Part shown: positions 47,901 to 55,916 of the stretch, piece after piece
Layout: every line of letters begins with the position of its first letter
How positions within the stretch are numbered: the stretch's first letter is position 1
Source of the DNA: Bryopsis sp. KO-2023
Taxonomy: Eukaryota; Chlorophyta; Ulvophyceae; Bryopsidales; Bryopsidaceae
DNA: 61,370 nt
NCBI GenBank assembly: GCA_030272585.1
Contig: BSYQ01000021.1
Coordinates: 1 to 61,370 of the forward strand
Direction: 5' to 3'
The notes under the pieces: generated by a model
Seen by the model: only the letters and a program-made list of their open reading frames with translations
Database searches by the model: none
Told to the model about the DNA's origin: nothing
Made by a program: the position numbers and the translations under genes

Positions 47901-48031
47901 ATTGATTAAATTCAAGCTTTTTCTTTGTTCTAGGAAGCAGTCCTACACTACTCCTGATTGGGTTGAGCATAGGAATAGGAACTCTCATCGTCGGCTCAAC
48001 TATCATTTTCAGTAAATTTAGGTTCTCGTGA
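5945..48031 (+). CDS. Giant filamin-repeat / cadherin-like single-pass membrane protein
   Basis: I read one gene of about 65 exons and about 4,100 codons. Consecutive exons agree in phase at GT-AG sites almost throughout. The ATG at 5945 opens a hydrophobic signal peptide (MHRLGGVLATLACLGW). The TGA at 48029-48031 follows a membrane helix with a 6-residue tail (SKFRFS). In between lie a unique N-terminal region, many filamin-type Ig repeats (recurring GSPFxVxVxPG ends and AGxPFxLxIxARDxFxN starts), IPT/TIG-like domains and cadherin-like/tandem-95 repeats. Such proteins act in cell adhesion or recognition at the surface. Plant GEX2, a gamete adhesion protein of about 1,000 residues with filamin-like repeats, is the nearest concept I know, but orthology is only inferred. 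Unresolved points are the joins 18266/18774, the 3' end of exon 28, and a one-base frameshift at 30106-30108. Confidence 0.75.
9440..10600 (+). mobile_element. Decayed LINE remnant in intron 8
   Basis: Frame-broken sequence resembles the last part of a non-LTR retrotransposon ORF (around 10020-10430). It ends in a 3' region and (TTATG)n at about 10583-10600, the same short-repeat tail seen on the LINE at 21440-22915. No intact domain survives, so this rests on the tail and on loose resemblance. Confidence 0.35.
10636..21029 (+). CDS. Giant receptor, exons 9-27: first filamin-type repeats
   Basis: Exons: 10636-10812, 11132-11232, 11472-11542, 11714-11890, 12422-12548, 12790-12893, 13341-13604 (or to 13532), 13789-14127, 14526-14623, 15038-15257, 15942-16173 (16152 would splice to a stop), 16521-16589, 16843-17071 (GC donor, AAG|gcaagt), 18013-18266, 18774-18911, 19639-19778, 20011-20148, 20622-20776, 20939-21029. 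Filamin signatures include AAIPGSPFS, SGVYIYTVKKPSD, SAYDKFGNRAY and LPASPYQFEVAPLQ. The 18266 to 18774 join is out of phase by one, so a small exon or an indel is missing from the model. Confidence 0.65.
14673..14960 (+). repeat. Interspersed repeat, LINE 3'-end-like, + copy
   Basis: It begins TTACATGCGCATAAGCCCGG and GGCCTCTATT and carries a short open frame ending SSIFSDSISYERG. Its core (about 14750-14960) is repeated in reverse at about 17320-17510, including CACCGGTCCGTATC read on the other strand. It sits in intron 17 of the giant gene. Confidence 0.65.
17244..17560 (-). repeat. Interspersed repeat, inverted copy with terminal inverted motif
   Basis: The left end TTACATGCGTAGAAGCCC and the right end GGGCTTCTGCGCACGTAA are inverted copies of each other. 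The inside matches the repeat at 14673-14960 in reverse. It abuts a minus-strand LINE fragment, so it may be the 3' region of that LINE or a separate insertion. Confidence 0.6.
17613..17955 (-). mobile_element. LINE ORF2 C-terminal fragment, minus strand
   Basis: The minus-strand frame carries the Cys/His motif typical of LINE C-termini (RLCVFCSLGVLEDEFHHLFV, then CPRF). It is closely similar to the copy at 21656-22387. A frame break near 17690 separates the last 30 residues (TFRVARFLFDLFRF). It lies in intron 21 just upstream of exon 22. Confidence 0.7.
21143..21338. mobile_element. hAT-like MITE (196 bp)
   Basis: The ends CATAGGCGCAACCAGG and CCTGGTTCCGCCTATG are inverted with one mismatch. 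They are flanked by the perfect 8-bp duplication CTTGTCGG (21135-21142 and 21339-21346). The interior has GGCCCCCC runs and no coding capacity. It lies in intron 27 upstream of the LINE insertion. Confidence 0.85.
21444..22387 (+). pseudogene. 5'-truncated LINE ORF2, reverse-transcriptase C-terminal part
   Basis: The first segment (about 21444-21740) matches the thumb/linker region of a LINE polymerase (motif RVKYNLFKQFVFGSINFGSA). The frame then breaks in a T run at about 21727-21738 and resumes as VFFFRRLIFRFW. It continues to the C-terminal knuckle RFCRVCGFGVVEDEFHFLYV and CPAY. The endonuclease and the catalytic palm are missing, so the copy is dead. Its last 20 bases overlap the dUTPase ORF in another frame. 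Confidence 0.75.
22368..22787 (+). CDS. dUTPase ORF carried by the LINE
   Basis: The 139-residue ORF runs from ATG 22368 to TAG 22787. It would hydrolyse dUTP to dUMP and pyrophosphate, keeping uracil out of DNA. All five motifs of trimeric dUTPases are visible: ASLGSAGYDLYS, GRLEIRSGLC, GAGVIDSDYRGSL with the catalytic Asp, KAGDRVVQLL, and a C-terminal RGSGSFGSTG. It is intronless and begins inside the last 20 bases of the LINE ORF in a different frame. It is followed by a short 3' region and a (TTATG)n tail, so it belongs to the element and not to the host gene. The ORF is undamaged although the RT part beside it is broken. Confidence 0.85.
   Translation: MLRVLLKHDAARVPTRASLGSAGYDLYSPQDYVIPAWNNGLVDMGVAVEIPQGYYGRLEIRSGLCARFKLFLGAGVIDSDYRGSLIAVLFNFSSEDFYIKAGDRVVQLLLEKIVTPQVIIADSLSLTDRGSGSFGSTGS
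22788..22915 (+). repeat. LINE 3' region with (TTATG)n tail
   Basis: Short noncoding 3' sequence ending in three to four TTATG units at about 22892-22912. Only a few bases separate the tail from the AG acceptor of exon 28 at 22917-22918. Confidence 0.65.
22919..29423 (+). CDS. Giant receptor, exons 28-37: middle filamin-type repeats
   Basis: Exons: 22919-about 23050 (donor unresolved), 24732-24912, 25033-25249, 25490-25699, 25836-26004, 26701-26837, 27277-27457, 27642-27804, 28205-28477, 28979-29423. The clearest filamin ending in the protein is MPGSPFRVKVSPGQ in exon 36, preceded by the typical KSGEYDLTIHVT strand. Exon 37 spans one repeat and the start of the next (AGTDVQVVVALMDKFHNA). The donor of exon 35 is the first base of a hairpin-forming inverted repeat. 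Confidence 0.7.
23078..24288. mobile_element. pogo/Tigger-like non-autonomous element
   Basis: The ends CAGTGCTCCCTCGATTTA and its inverse complement TAAATCGAGGGAGCACTG are perfect and sit between TA dinucleotides (23076-23077 and 24289-24290). The subterminal block with GTGCCAACCCCGATTTAGTG occurs at both ends. The TA target and this CAGT...CTCG terminus are typical of the Tc1/mariner-pogo group. A second element is nested inside. No transposase remains. Confidence 0.85.
23359..23769. mobile_element. mariner/Stowaway-like MITE nested in the pogo-like element
   Basis: The 19-bp perfect inverted ends CTGTAATACGCAAATCTTT are flanked by TA on both sides. The inside is rich in TTTTCGCGC and GCGAAAATAA units. 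It has a central palindrome (CCAATCACGCGCGT and ACGCGCGTGATTGG). There is no coding capacity. Confidence 0.85.
24291..24731. other. Intron sequence, no gene recognised
   Basis: Part of intron 28. The open frame on the minus strand (24360-24695) has no recognisable domain and no partner exons. The GC-rich AGCTCGCGCACGTGCGATCG stretch is probably another insertion, but I could not find its ends. Confidence 0.35.
27805..27928. repeat. Hairpin-forming inverted repeat at the exon 35 splice donor
   Basis: GTGAGACCTTGTCT at 27805-27818 is perfectly complementary to AGACAAGGTCTCAC at 27915-27928. The left arm starts exactly at the GT of the exon 35 donor. It could be a small TIR insertion or an intronic stem that masks the splice site. 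No target-site duplication is visible. Confidence 0.75.
28598..28650 (-). repeat. Short interspersed repeat with GGAGCCACTCTGCTCC hairpin
   Basis: The segment GGAGCCACTCTGCTCCTATAG is shared, in either orientation, with about 14400-14450 and 38925-38975. All three lie in introns of the giant gene and next to GATT/AATC microsatellites. The family is unnamed. Confidence 0.55.
28730..28800. repeat. Short repeat, CAACCCACAGCAAAAGAGAG family
   Basis: A similar sequence follows an ATCAATCAAT run at 40300-40360 and at about 55137-55200. The shared core is AACCCAC-A-AAA-GAGA-CATCACCCT. This is probably a dispersed retroposon fragment. Confidence 0.5.
29480..29836. mobile_element. hAT-like element with GTGGCCC repeats (357 bp)
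   Basis: The termini CAGTGAATGTTTTTT and AAAAAAATACACTG are inverted with mismatches. The flanks GTTCCCAG (29472-29479) and GTGCCCAG (29837-29844) agree at 7 of 8 bases, as expected of an ageing 8-bp duplication. The interior repeats TTTTGTGGCCC units and is noncoding. It lies in intron 37. Confidence 0.65.
29899..38857 (+). CDS. Giant receptor, exons 38-52: last filamin-type repeats
   Basis: Exons: 29899-30217 (one base short, see finding), 30398-30646, 31007-31183, 31559-31780, 31926-32232, 32465-32574, 33301-33435, 33694-33837, 34200-34359 (GC donor), 34490-34672, 35214-35366, 35989-36167, 36368-36545, 37486-37631, 38528-38857. Repeat signatures include AGVPFLLTILARDAFNNP, ITGSPLHVEVIN, PVGSSPYRVYVEP and LSGSPVEIHVYPGQ. 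Many N-glycosylation sequons (for example NITHEG, NSTEDF) fit an extracellular position. Confidence 0.7.
32798..32832. repeat. Two adjacent perfect palindromes
   Basis: CTGGGTTCCGGAACCCAG (32798-32815) and TTGGTGGATCCACCAA (32817-32832) are separated by one base. They lie in intron 43. Confidence 0.9.
37707..38233. mobile_element. pogo-like MITE (527 bp)
   Basis: CAGTAGACGCCGCTTTATTA at the left and its inverse complement at the right are perfect, each bordered by TA (37705-37706 and 38234-38235). It is noncoding and lies in intron 51. It is a different family from the element at 23078-24288 but has the same CAGT terminus and TA target. Confidence 0.85.
38925..38985 (+). repeat. Short interspersed repeat, GGAGCCACTCTGCTCC copy
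   Basis: Here the core GAGGAGCCACTCTGCTCC is followed by TATCGCAACCCAATACCA. The copy at 14400-14450 is the same sequence in reverse. Confidence 0.55.
39857..42306 (+). CDS. Giant receptor, exons 53-57: IPT/TIG-like segment
   Basis: Exons: 39857-40086, 40420-40657, 41045-41294, 41406-41495, 42086-42306. Exon 53 ends with the pattern of an IPT/TIG fold (VQCRFG, then VVVCTTPTVG, then VSVIFNDVGVESFSSFDEVV). Exon 54 opens the next one (SPGWWLNSDGADFVSISGQGL). Exon 57 ends another (VQLWFSINGRDFDGLPVLK). Exon 56 is used in the frame beginning EKCKRKG because only that frame keeps phase on both sides. A second, longer frame through it was rejected for this reason. Exon 55 is an acidic linker. Confidence 0.6.
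42086..46704 (+). CDS. Giant receptor, exons 57-63: cadherin-like (tandem-95) repeats
   Basis: Exons: 42086-42306 (shared with the IPT entry), 43184-43264, 43629-43781, 44131-44365, 45152-45445, 45551-45963, 46528-46704. Joined across introns, exons 57-59 give the classic pattern EGGSITIPVTRNDHVAAGD, then TPPKYGRVE, then EEDGSIAYFS, ending IGKIIIHVQPAPP. Exon 61 ends with the hallmark VVAVNDPPQVYL. Exon 62 has VRLEDDDVHDW and VKNGDL, as in the next repeat, and exon 63 ends it with ITVTDKGN. These repeats usually serve calcium-linked adhesion outside the cell. Confidence 0.65.
47648..48031 (+). CDS. Giant receptor, exons 64-65: stalk, membrane helix, stop
   Basis: Exon 64 (47648-47798) is a Ser/Ala-rich stalk. 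Exon 65 (47934-48031) encodes GSSP, then about 22 hydrophobic residues (starting TLLLIGLSIGIGTLIVG), then SKFRFS and a TGA stop. This is a type I membrane anchor with almost no cytoplasmic tail, so signalling would need a partner. Confidence 0.75.
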
Positions 48032-49551
48032 GATAGAAGATTCCATCCCAACGAACTCTCTGCGCGGCGCGTTGCTTTGGCAGATTAAGAAAATGTTTTT
48101 AGGTCTAGCTTCGATATTTTTCGAAGAGTTGAATTTTGTGTAGAAAAGGTGTAGTGGTCTCACTATGATGGTAGACTTTTCGAGGTGTGGGGAAAGGGTT
48201 ACGGGGAGGGAACGTACTGTGGGAATGGAACACTTGATTTCTATGTAGAAAAAATATTTTTGGGAAACTGTGAAATTGTGAACCAGACTCTGTAGGATTA
48301 TTGATCGAGGCAAGACGGTTAAAACAAAGTTTCGGGTAGCTTACAAATGGTTCCACAGAGCAGAGTGATATACAAAACTGCATCTTCCTGCTCGACATAA
48401 TGGGATGTACCAAGTAACAACAAAATCGTATTCAGATGCAACCACCAATCACTCCCCAACATAGATAAGATTTCGAAAGGACACACTGATGCCCCATTTA
48501 TTCCTTAATAAACTTGTACCACCCCTGCTGAGAAAATGCACAAAAGCATCCAAAGAGTTCAATCTACACAACACAGTTAAATTCGACAGATCGACTGTTC
48601 TTTTCTTGCAGCCGACTACAGCCAGTTCTTTTTATATATTTTTCCTATTTTTCTTCCCTCAAATCGATGCAGATGACAGGTTAAGTCAACCTTCCACTAA
48701 AAAGCTTATGCAGATCTTGCATTAACAAGACCAGTTTCCAGATACCATCTGCAACTTCCCAATTCACACAACACACTAAAGTACCAGGCCACACAATCCA
48801 AAAGTCAACCCCTATGAAGACTACGGGAGATGACACTCCAGAAAAATAACTCGGCCCAGAAGACTTCTTGTGTGCGTGGCTTTATTCGACTCGAAATAGA
48901 AACATTCATATTGAATTTATGCAGCACATGGCATGCAGTACCTCTCAAAACATAAACCACTCAAAAAGCCCCTGACAAACAATTCCTAACTCACAGAATG
49001 CAAAAGAGTTTCAAAGCCTTTTTTTTTCCCTGTCCCCTGCAGATTGAAATGCTTGAAGGCTATCCTTCCACTTCAGTTCAAACTTGTTGCAGGGGTTCTC
49101 AGAGTATTATTGAGCCCAAAATCTTTTGACCAGCTGCCAAAAATAATCTGGCACACCACATGTAGAACTAGAGAAACCATGTCCCTAAATATCTTGAAAA
49201 CCCAACATTCAAATCCCAAACCCACATACATAGATAGCAATGGCAAACATAGTTGGTACACTGCAAATAGTAGCAAAGTACCCATCTCTTGTACACTTAT
49301 TATCGAAACTCCTCGAACACTACATCCTTGTGAGTCAAGAGCAACAGCAGCTTCTGCCCTCCTCCCTAGACTGCAGCCAATGCCGGGAAACACACTAGCG
49401 AGTCGCACCTTTTTGGACATATGCTATTTGCAAAAACCAAGCAGTTAACCCAGCCAGCCGTTGGACTGGGCTCTTCTTCAATGGTCAAAACATCTTCGTG
49501 AACCTTTGACCTAGTTTCATCTCATTCATTTTCCCAAGCAAGCATGTCATT
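48032..49551. other. Gap between the giant gene and the PPR gene
   Basis: Converging 3' ends of the + strand giant gene and the - strand PPR gene. No further coding frame or repeat was recognised. Polyadenylation sites were not assigned. Confidence 0.5.
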
Positions 49552-50747
49552 TTAATCTTGTCGTTCCAGCAGGCGCCCAACGTCAACCTTGAGGCCATGG
49601 GTATTGTACTGTTCTGCAAGACTCCTCGCCAAGACTTCTTTCCCTCCCTTAATACAAGACCACACAATTGCATGGGCAGTATCTAAATTCACCTGCACAC
49701 AGAACAAGCATGAATATTATATTCCAGTCAAAATTCAAATCGTATGAAATGCACAGTGTTGAAGACACAAACCTTCAGCTGTGCAGCTTCAATTTCTCTG
49801 AGAATTGTAAGGGAGGTTTCCCATTTCCCACACTTTGCGAGAGCCCTCAACGCAGAATTATACGTTTCCAGGTCAATAACCATCCCAGCATCCCACATTG
49901 AATCCAGAAGCTGCAGGGCCATGTAAGCCTGATCTCCAGCTTCAAGGGCCCACATTAGGGCTCTACACATCCCACGATTTGCAGATTTCCCCATCATTTG
50001 CATGACAATAAACAAATCCAATGCTTTGTCCCAGCCTCCAACCATTGCATAGTGATTCAAAAGGCCATAATACACACTTGAAGTTCCAGCCAGGCTTTGT
50101 GAGTGCATGGTACTCAAAATTGTCTCCGCTTTGGACCAATTCGCAGACTTTTCGCATGCGGCAAGCGCAGACACAAAAGTGATGCGATCGGGCGAGATTT
50201 TGTCCCGTACCATTTCATCGTAAAGATCAACGGCGATCTCAAACATCCCCCCTCGTTCGCAGGCCCCAATGATCGCACTATAGGTGACCAGATTCGGCTT
50301 GCATTCGGGATCTTCTTTGGCCGCCTTCTTCATGGTCAGAAAAACCTCCAAGGACTTCCCATATTTTCCCGAATTGCTACAAGCGGAAATCAACGCAGAG
50401 TAACTGTAGGTGTTTGGGCGGACACCAGGAAATCTACGCATGGTTTCGAAAACCTCCATGGCCTTCTCCCAATCCCGCAATCGGCCGCACAAATTAATTA
50501 ATGCAGTAAAAGCCTGTTCCCGTGGTCGGAATGTGCAGCTCTCGATAACACGCCGCACATCACCTGTTCCACGGGGGGAATATTGCACTGCCATTTTCAA
50601 AGCATCCATGTCCGCAGCGTACTTCGGAACCCCATTCCAAGAATACGGGGTGTCCCAAACCTCATACAAATTCGCAGGCGGCAGAAGACTCAATGGTAGT
50701 GGTGGAACTTGAATTCCTCCGGCTGTCTTGACCTTCGATGGGCTCAT
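49552..50747 (-). CDS. P-class pentatricopeptide repeat (PPR) protein
   Basis: Two exons, 49773-50747 and 49552-49692 (minus strand), join in phase 0 at AAG|gtttgt and gtgcag|GTG. They give 371 residues starting MSPSKVKTAGG and ending ERQD. From about residue 75 there are about seven helical-pair repeats of about 35 residues, with typical cores such as NTYSYSALISACSNSGKYGK, NLVTYSAIIGACERGGMFEI and DRITFVSALAACEKSANWSK. PPR proteins of this class bind organellar RNA and help its processing, stability or translation. No E or DYW editing domain is present. The N-terminus is short and not a clear transit peptide, so plastid or mitochondrial targeting is only inferred from the family. A further 5' exon is possible. 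Confidence 0.9.
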
Positions 50748-52923
50748 TTTTGCAGACTTGATAAAAAGAAAGAGACAAAACTATCTGCACAAGGTTACAG
50801 CACTACTCAAGAAGAGCTTTTCCTCAAAGCGGGCTTTTTCAGTCCGGAATGTCAGATTGCGCCGCGTATAAAGGCACTGCGACCTCGCCTTGCAATTCCA
50901 GTCCCGCTGAGAAGTAGGTACTTGCCCCCTTGACAAAGGAAACCAGGCTGCAGAACAGTCTTTATGGCAGGCGACATTGCGTGCGTAGGCGGATTTCGAA
51001 AGATATCTCCGAAATCTGAAAAAACTCCCTTCATCGGCGTTTCAAACAAGGGTGTTGACATGACGTAGTCCTTGAGGTTTTCCTGTTGAAAGACGGAGAT
51101 AGACCAGTGACACCAGTTGTCAGCAACACCACGTCACGATTGGAGCGAATGCTCATTGAGACCATCAAAATTTGACAGCATTATACGACGCAGGTCGAGA
51201 CTGGGACTCGGCAACTTGACATCAGGCTGCTGCTGAGTCCGATGGGATGGGCCGTGATTTCGTTTGTTCTGGGAATGCAGCAGAGACACTAGGGGTTTTC
51301 TTTTGTTATCGAACAGCTGGTGGTTTCACAATCTCGTCTGTGGGTTGCATTCCACAACTTAGAGATACTCTTCTCGTTTCAATCATATTGATGATTGCAA
51401 AAACTTTCTTGGAAAGAGCTGCAAATGCAAACTGCTTCTTAACATGAATCGGTTAGCCATGTTTTAGCCATGATGGAACGAATACTGTCTCTTGTCTCTT
51501 GCAACAAACGAAATGAAGAAAGAAGGAAGTCTCTTTCACATGCAGTTGTTGTTGGTGTTGTCAAACAATCGTGATATTTCATTGTCAGAGAGTTACCTCT
51601 TTGACAACGTTGGTGCCGTCTACGTGTAGTTTTCAGAACTTTCAGCATATTGCATATACACAAAAGAAATTATACTTCATTTGTACAGCCACATAGGTTC
51701 TTCTCCAACGTGAATGACGGGTAGAGTGTGAGTTCTGCCACATGTGGCAGCAAAATCGGGGGATTCGATTCCGCGGCATATTGAAATGGTGATAGATATT
51801 AAATGAATCAGGATCAAATTTGTTTTTTAAAACACCTTTTTCTTGTACCCTCGTGTCCCAAAAGTGAAAACACGGCTTGCGTTTTGCAATGTCCGCTTGA
51901 TCTTAACTAGAATCCCTGTGTTGATCAAAGTCTGTATGGTGAGACTTTCTCGATTTGCAGTCAAGGGTGGAAACTCTACCAATTTCAGGGTTAATTCTTT
52001 TGTTGATCTTGTCTTTCTTTGTCAACTTCATTACCTTCTCATTACCCTGACATGTTAACAGAGATAAGAGCTGATGTGAAAATCTTGCAACCAAGGCAGC
52101 ATAAGTCAGCAAGACAAAAGAACAACAACAAAATTCGAAGCCATAAGAGTAATTATGCTAGTAAAAGAAAGGGGTGCATGTAAATTGATGGCCTGTATCG
52201 TTGAGAGTAAGTAGGTGTCCTCTTATCAGAAAGTTGTAGTGGTGGAATCTACACGCTCATATCCGAAATACCCTGTGGAGGCGAAAAGTCATAGCCAGTG
52301 TGGTAGGAGTGTTCCCGTCTGCTTGTTGGGCACAGAGCATTGAAAACGCTTAATCAATCTTGATTTCAAGGCTGGATGAGTTCCAGCGTTCCAACAGGAC
52401 CCTGTCTTGTCTTGCCAGGAGGGTTTGCTTCTCTTTGTGGAATTTCCGCTCTTCCGTTCCTTCCATTTTCGTGGGATGCCCCATGACGGTAGTTCCGAGA
52501 AGAATGCGAACAATAGTACGCAGTCTATCTCGCAGCACCCATAATTTGTGCCTTTTGCGTGTGTATTGTGCGTTTCGTGGATTTATATCTTCTACAGCAT
52601 GGTGTTTTTGGTGGTTACTGTCGTTTCAGCTTTGCTGCTGTGGTGGACTTGCTGGGAAGACTAGTTCAGACTTGACAATATCTACTACTGGTCCTGGTAT
52701 TGCGGTTGATAATATTGGGGGAGCCAGTGACAGGGACTTGGAGCGTTCAGTTCTTGCAAGGTCTGAAAAATCAATCTTGTTCTTTACTTCTGGACGCGTG
52801 AGGAAAAGAACATTCTGTTTATAGAGGTCCCACAACCAGATTTTTTGGCTAGTGGAATAGCTCGTACCACTTGTTGTTCCTGACAATGGTTGAACATCAT
52901 GCAGTCCCAAATATCATGGCCAG
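50748..52923. other. Divergent gap between PPR and kinase genes
   Basis: It holds the PPR 5' flank and, probably, the unplaced first exon or exons of the kinase gene. The stretch around 52628-52820 has an open + frame, but no family match or phase could be shown. Confidence 0.4.
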
Positions 52924-54750
52924 GGAGTCAGATCCAGATACAAGTTTGGAGTTGAAATTGCTCGAGGAGGTGAGAAGAAAAATGGAGCTTGTGATGTGGC
53001 AGCTGGTTACAGATTGCAATTAGAGCAGAAAGTTTTAACATCAGGGCTTCAGTGAGTAGGTTCTCTCCTGCGCAGGCTTTGCAGTAGTTCGTGAAGCTGT
53101 GGATCGTCGATCAAGTGCTACGTTTGCATGCAAAATAATGAATTTGCCTGCAGCAAATGAGCAAGTTGGACGTGAAGATATGAGCAGGTTACTTGCCTCC
53201 CATTTTTCTGAGAGTGCATCCAACTGTATGATGACTATTATGTTCGGAAAAGGAAAAAGTTTTTTGTGGAGTGATAGAGACATGTTACATTGAAGATAGT
53301 AGCTTTCCTGCAGGAAGGACATAATGCGTGAAATCCTGATTACTTCGGGACTGGACCATCCAAACGTAGTGCCACTCATTGAGTTTTATATTGAGCGAAA
53401 GAAGGTGATTGCTCGAAAATAGTTCCATTTTTTGTGGATATAATATTGCATGTGATTGGATTGGCGCAGCTTTGCTCACCGGAAACTGCAGTTGCTGTTT
53501 CTCTTATCTTTTCCTTTTGATGGTATTGGAATGTTGTCTCAAGTTTATGGAGACCTACACATGCTGACAGTGGACACGATAAGAGGATATGGATATTCAT
53601 TTTCTCGCAAGGGCTGGCTTTGTCTAAAATTGATTTTCATGGGAGACAACATTTTTCATCTGAGATGACTGACTGAGGTTCTGACAATGGTTCTTTAGTG
53701 TACAACACGAAGTGTCAAAGTTCAGTAACGTGTGCAGGTTTACATGGTTTTTGAGATGATGAAAGGTGGGCGACTTCTGGAAGTTGTTTTGAAGAGATTA
53801 TCCGAAAAGGATGCTCGACTTGTTTTTCAGCAGCTCGTATCTGGAATTTTATATTTGCATGACAGGTAACATTACCATTGGAACGTACTTCGAATATTAA
53901 TATACCATCCTTGTGAGCTGACGATGCCCTCTTAACGTTGTTGTTTCATTTACATTTTGTGTGGAAGTAGGTAGGTGAGATTCTTATCTGTTTTGCTTTA
54001 GAAATGTTGTGCATCGAGACCTGAAGCTGGAAAATATTCTCCTGAAAGAGAAAGGAAACCTTGGCACTGTTCGGATTGCTGATTTTGGTCTGGCGAAACA
54101 GACCACCCAACCCCTTCAAACAATGTGTGGAACATTGAACTATGTTGCACCTGATGTTATCAAAGAGACAAAGCACAAGAAATATGAGAAAAGCGTTGAT
54201 ATGTGGAGTGCTGGTAAGTGCACGTAGTACTAAAATGTCGAGCACAGTGCTGCTGTTGACTTGCCTTTTAAGCATGTAGAAAGAGGTTTTTTCCTACTTG
54301 AGCATGTTACAAGCTGACGGTTGCGCTCTTATTTACTGTACAAACAGTTGGATACTGCTGACTTCCATCTGTTTGAAACAGGAGTGTTGTTGTACATCCT
54401 TCTTTCCGGACAGCACCCATTTACTGGAACTGAGGATGAAGTATGGGACAAGATTCTGCATGCAAACTATGGTTTCAATAATCAAGTGTGGAGAAACATT
54501 TCAAGCGGGTAGGTGTGCAAGTGTTTTGGTCAGTGGCGTTGGGGTGCATTGAACGGTTTTTTTTGTTGAAATTGAGCATCAGTGTTATTGATGAGTTCTG
54601 TATGATAATTTCAAAGAAAATAGTCATTGGTGGATTTTTTGCTGCAGTGCAAAAGACCTCATCAGAAAGCTTCTCGAGATAAACTCTGACAGACGATTGA
54701 CGGCAGAGCAAGCACTGTTGGACAGCTGGATGTGTCCTAACAACGAATAA
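52924..54750 (+). CDS. CAMK-like Ser/Thr protein kinase (5' end incomplete)
   Basis: Exons: ?-52969, 53076-53187, 53314-53404, 53738-53865, 54002-54213, 54382-54508, 54648-54750, all in phase, giving about 272 residues to the TAA. All catalytic landmarks are present: the glycine loop YKFGVEIARGGFAVVREA, Lys in TFACKIM, Glu in KDIMREI, the HRDLKLEN catalytic loop, DFGLA, and VDMWSAGVLLYILLSGQHPF. The APE motif reads APD. The protein stops just after the last kinase subdomain (AEQALLDSWM), with no calmodulin-binding or EF-hand tail, so it is not a classical CDPK. No in-frame Met lies in the first exon after the upstream stop, so at least one 5' exon is missing from this model. The start given is a possible acceptor edge. 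Confidence 0.85.
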
Positions 54751-55916
54751 CATGATGATAGCAGGATGCATTCAGACGAAAAAAAGTATCAAGAGAATGA
54801 TAACTGACTTCCACAATGTGTCCTGGTATTATGCTTTCCTTTCATCATGATTACTGTCTCTTCTAAGTGTTCAATGTAAGCTGCAAGAGACTGGCTGCGT
54901 GCTTTGCGTGCTCTGGAGAGAAAAACATGGTCGACAGGGAGATGCACATGCTGTTTCTCAAATATCTAATTCCTTCACAAGTTCAAAGCTTGCTTAGCTA
55001 GAAGAATGTAACAGTACCTTTGATAAAACAACAGCATTCCTTGATTCATGACAACGGCCCGACACCGATTGATCATTTAGATGCTATCGATTTTGTTCTA
55101 GCTTCCTGCAAGGAACATAGTAGTTCAAGTTTCAATCAATAATCACAACCCACACTAAAGGAGATCCATCACCCTCCATGATGCTGTAATAGATACAAAC
55201 AAGAAAACCCCCTTAGAGGTGAAAACTTGAGGACCGTAATGAAGCGATGTCCCTTAAAATAAATGCCAATTTAAAAAGGAGAGCGTGGCAACAGCTACCT
55301 GTTCCCTGATATTGTTCGCACCCGCCCTCTGAAGTTGTTACACCACAGTTCGTGTGCAGCCCACCCAGCCCCATTCGACAACCACTCCAAGACGTTGATG
55401 CAAGCCAAAGTTTTTGGGGTGAGATTGAGCTCAGATAAGGCAATTATTGGTCGCTCCAAAGGACATTGTCACTTGGAACCAATTGATATCTTGTTCTGGC
55501 GAAGAATGATTTCCCAGATATTGGAATTTTCTTGATCAACAGAATAACATAACATAACATGATTACATAATTATGTTATGTTATGTCAACAGAAAAACAC
55601 AGACAGACAAACAAACAAAGATTATTGCAGAAAAAACACAGTAGAAATGGCCTCTGTGAAATCCAAGACGACTCATGACGGCTCCTCAGTTGAGAAAAGG
55701 CAAAGAACACTGAAGTTGTCTGTCATATGGTTCCTTCACTTCCTGGTAGGTGTTTTTGAGATGTGACCGTTGGGACGAGGAAGTGACTTTTTAGGACAGG
55801 GAAGGAGGAGGTTTCTGAAAAGTTCGATTTTCCTGCAGCTGTCGAGGGACGGAGTGGTCTCGCCACCATTCACATTACTGTCGAGGTTAGAGAAAACTCT
55901 AGAATAGAGGAACAGA
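54751..55916. other. Gap between kinase and RR-TZF genes
   Basis: It contains a copy of the AACCCAC...CATCACCCT repeat (about 55137-55200) and an inverted (AACAT)n/(ATGTT)n pair at 55543-55586 that could form a hairpin. The region 55646-55744 could be a 5' untranslated exon of the next gene, joined to an acceptor near 55838, but there is no direct support. Confidence 0.4.
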
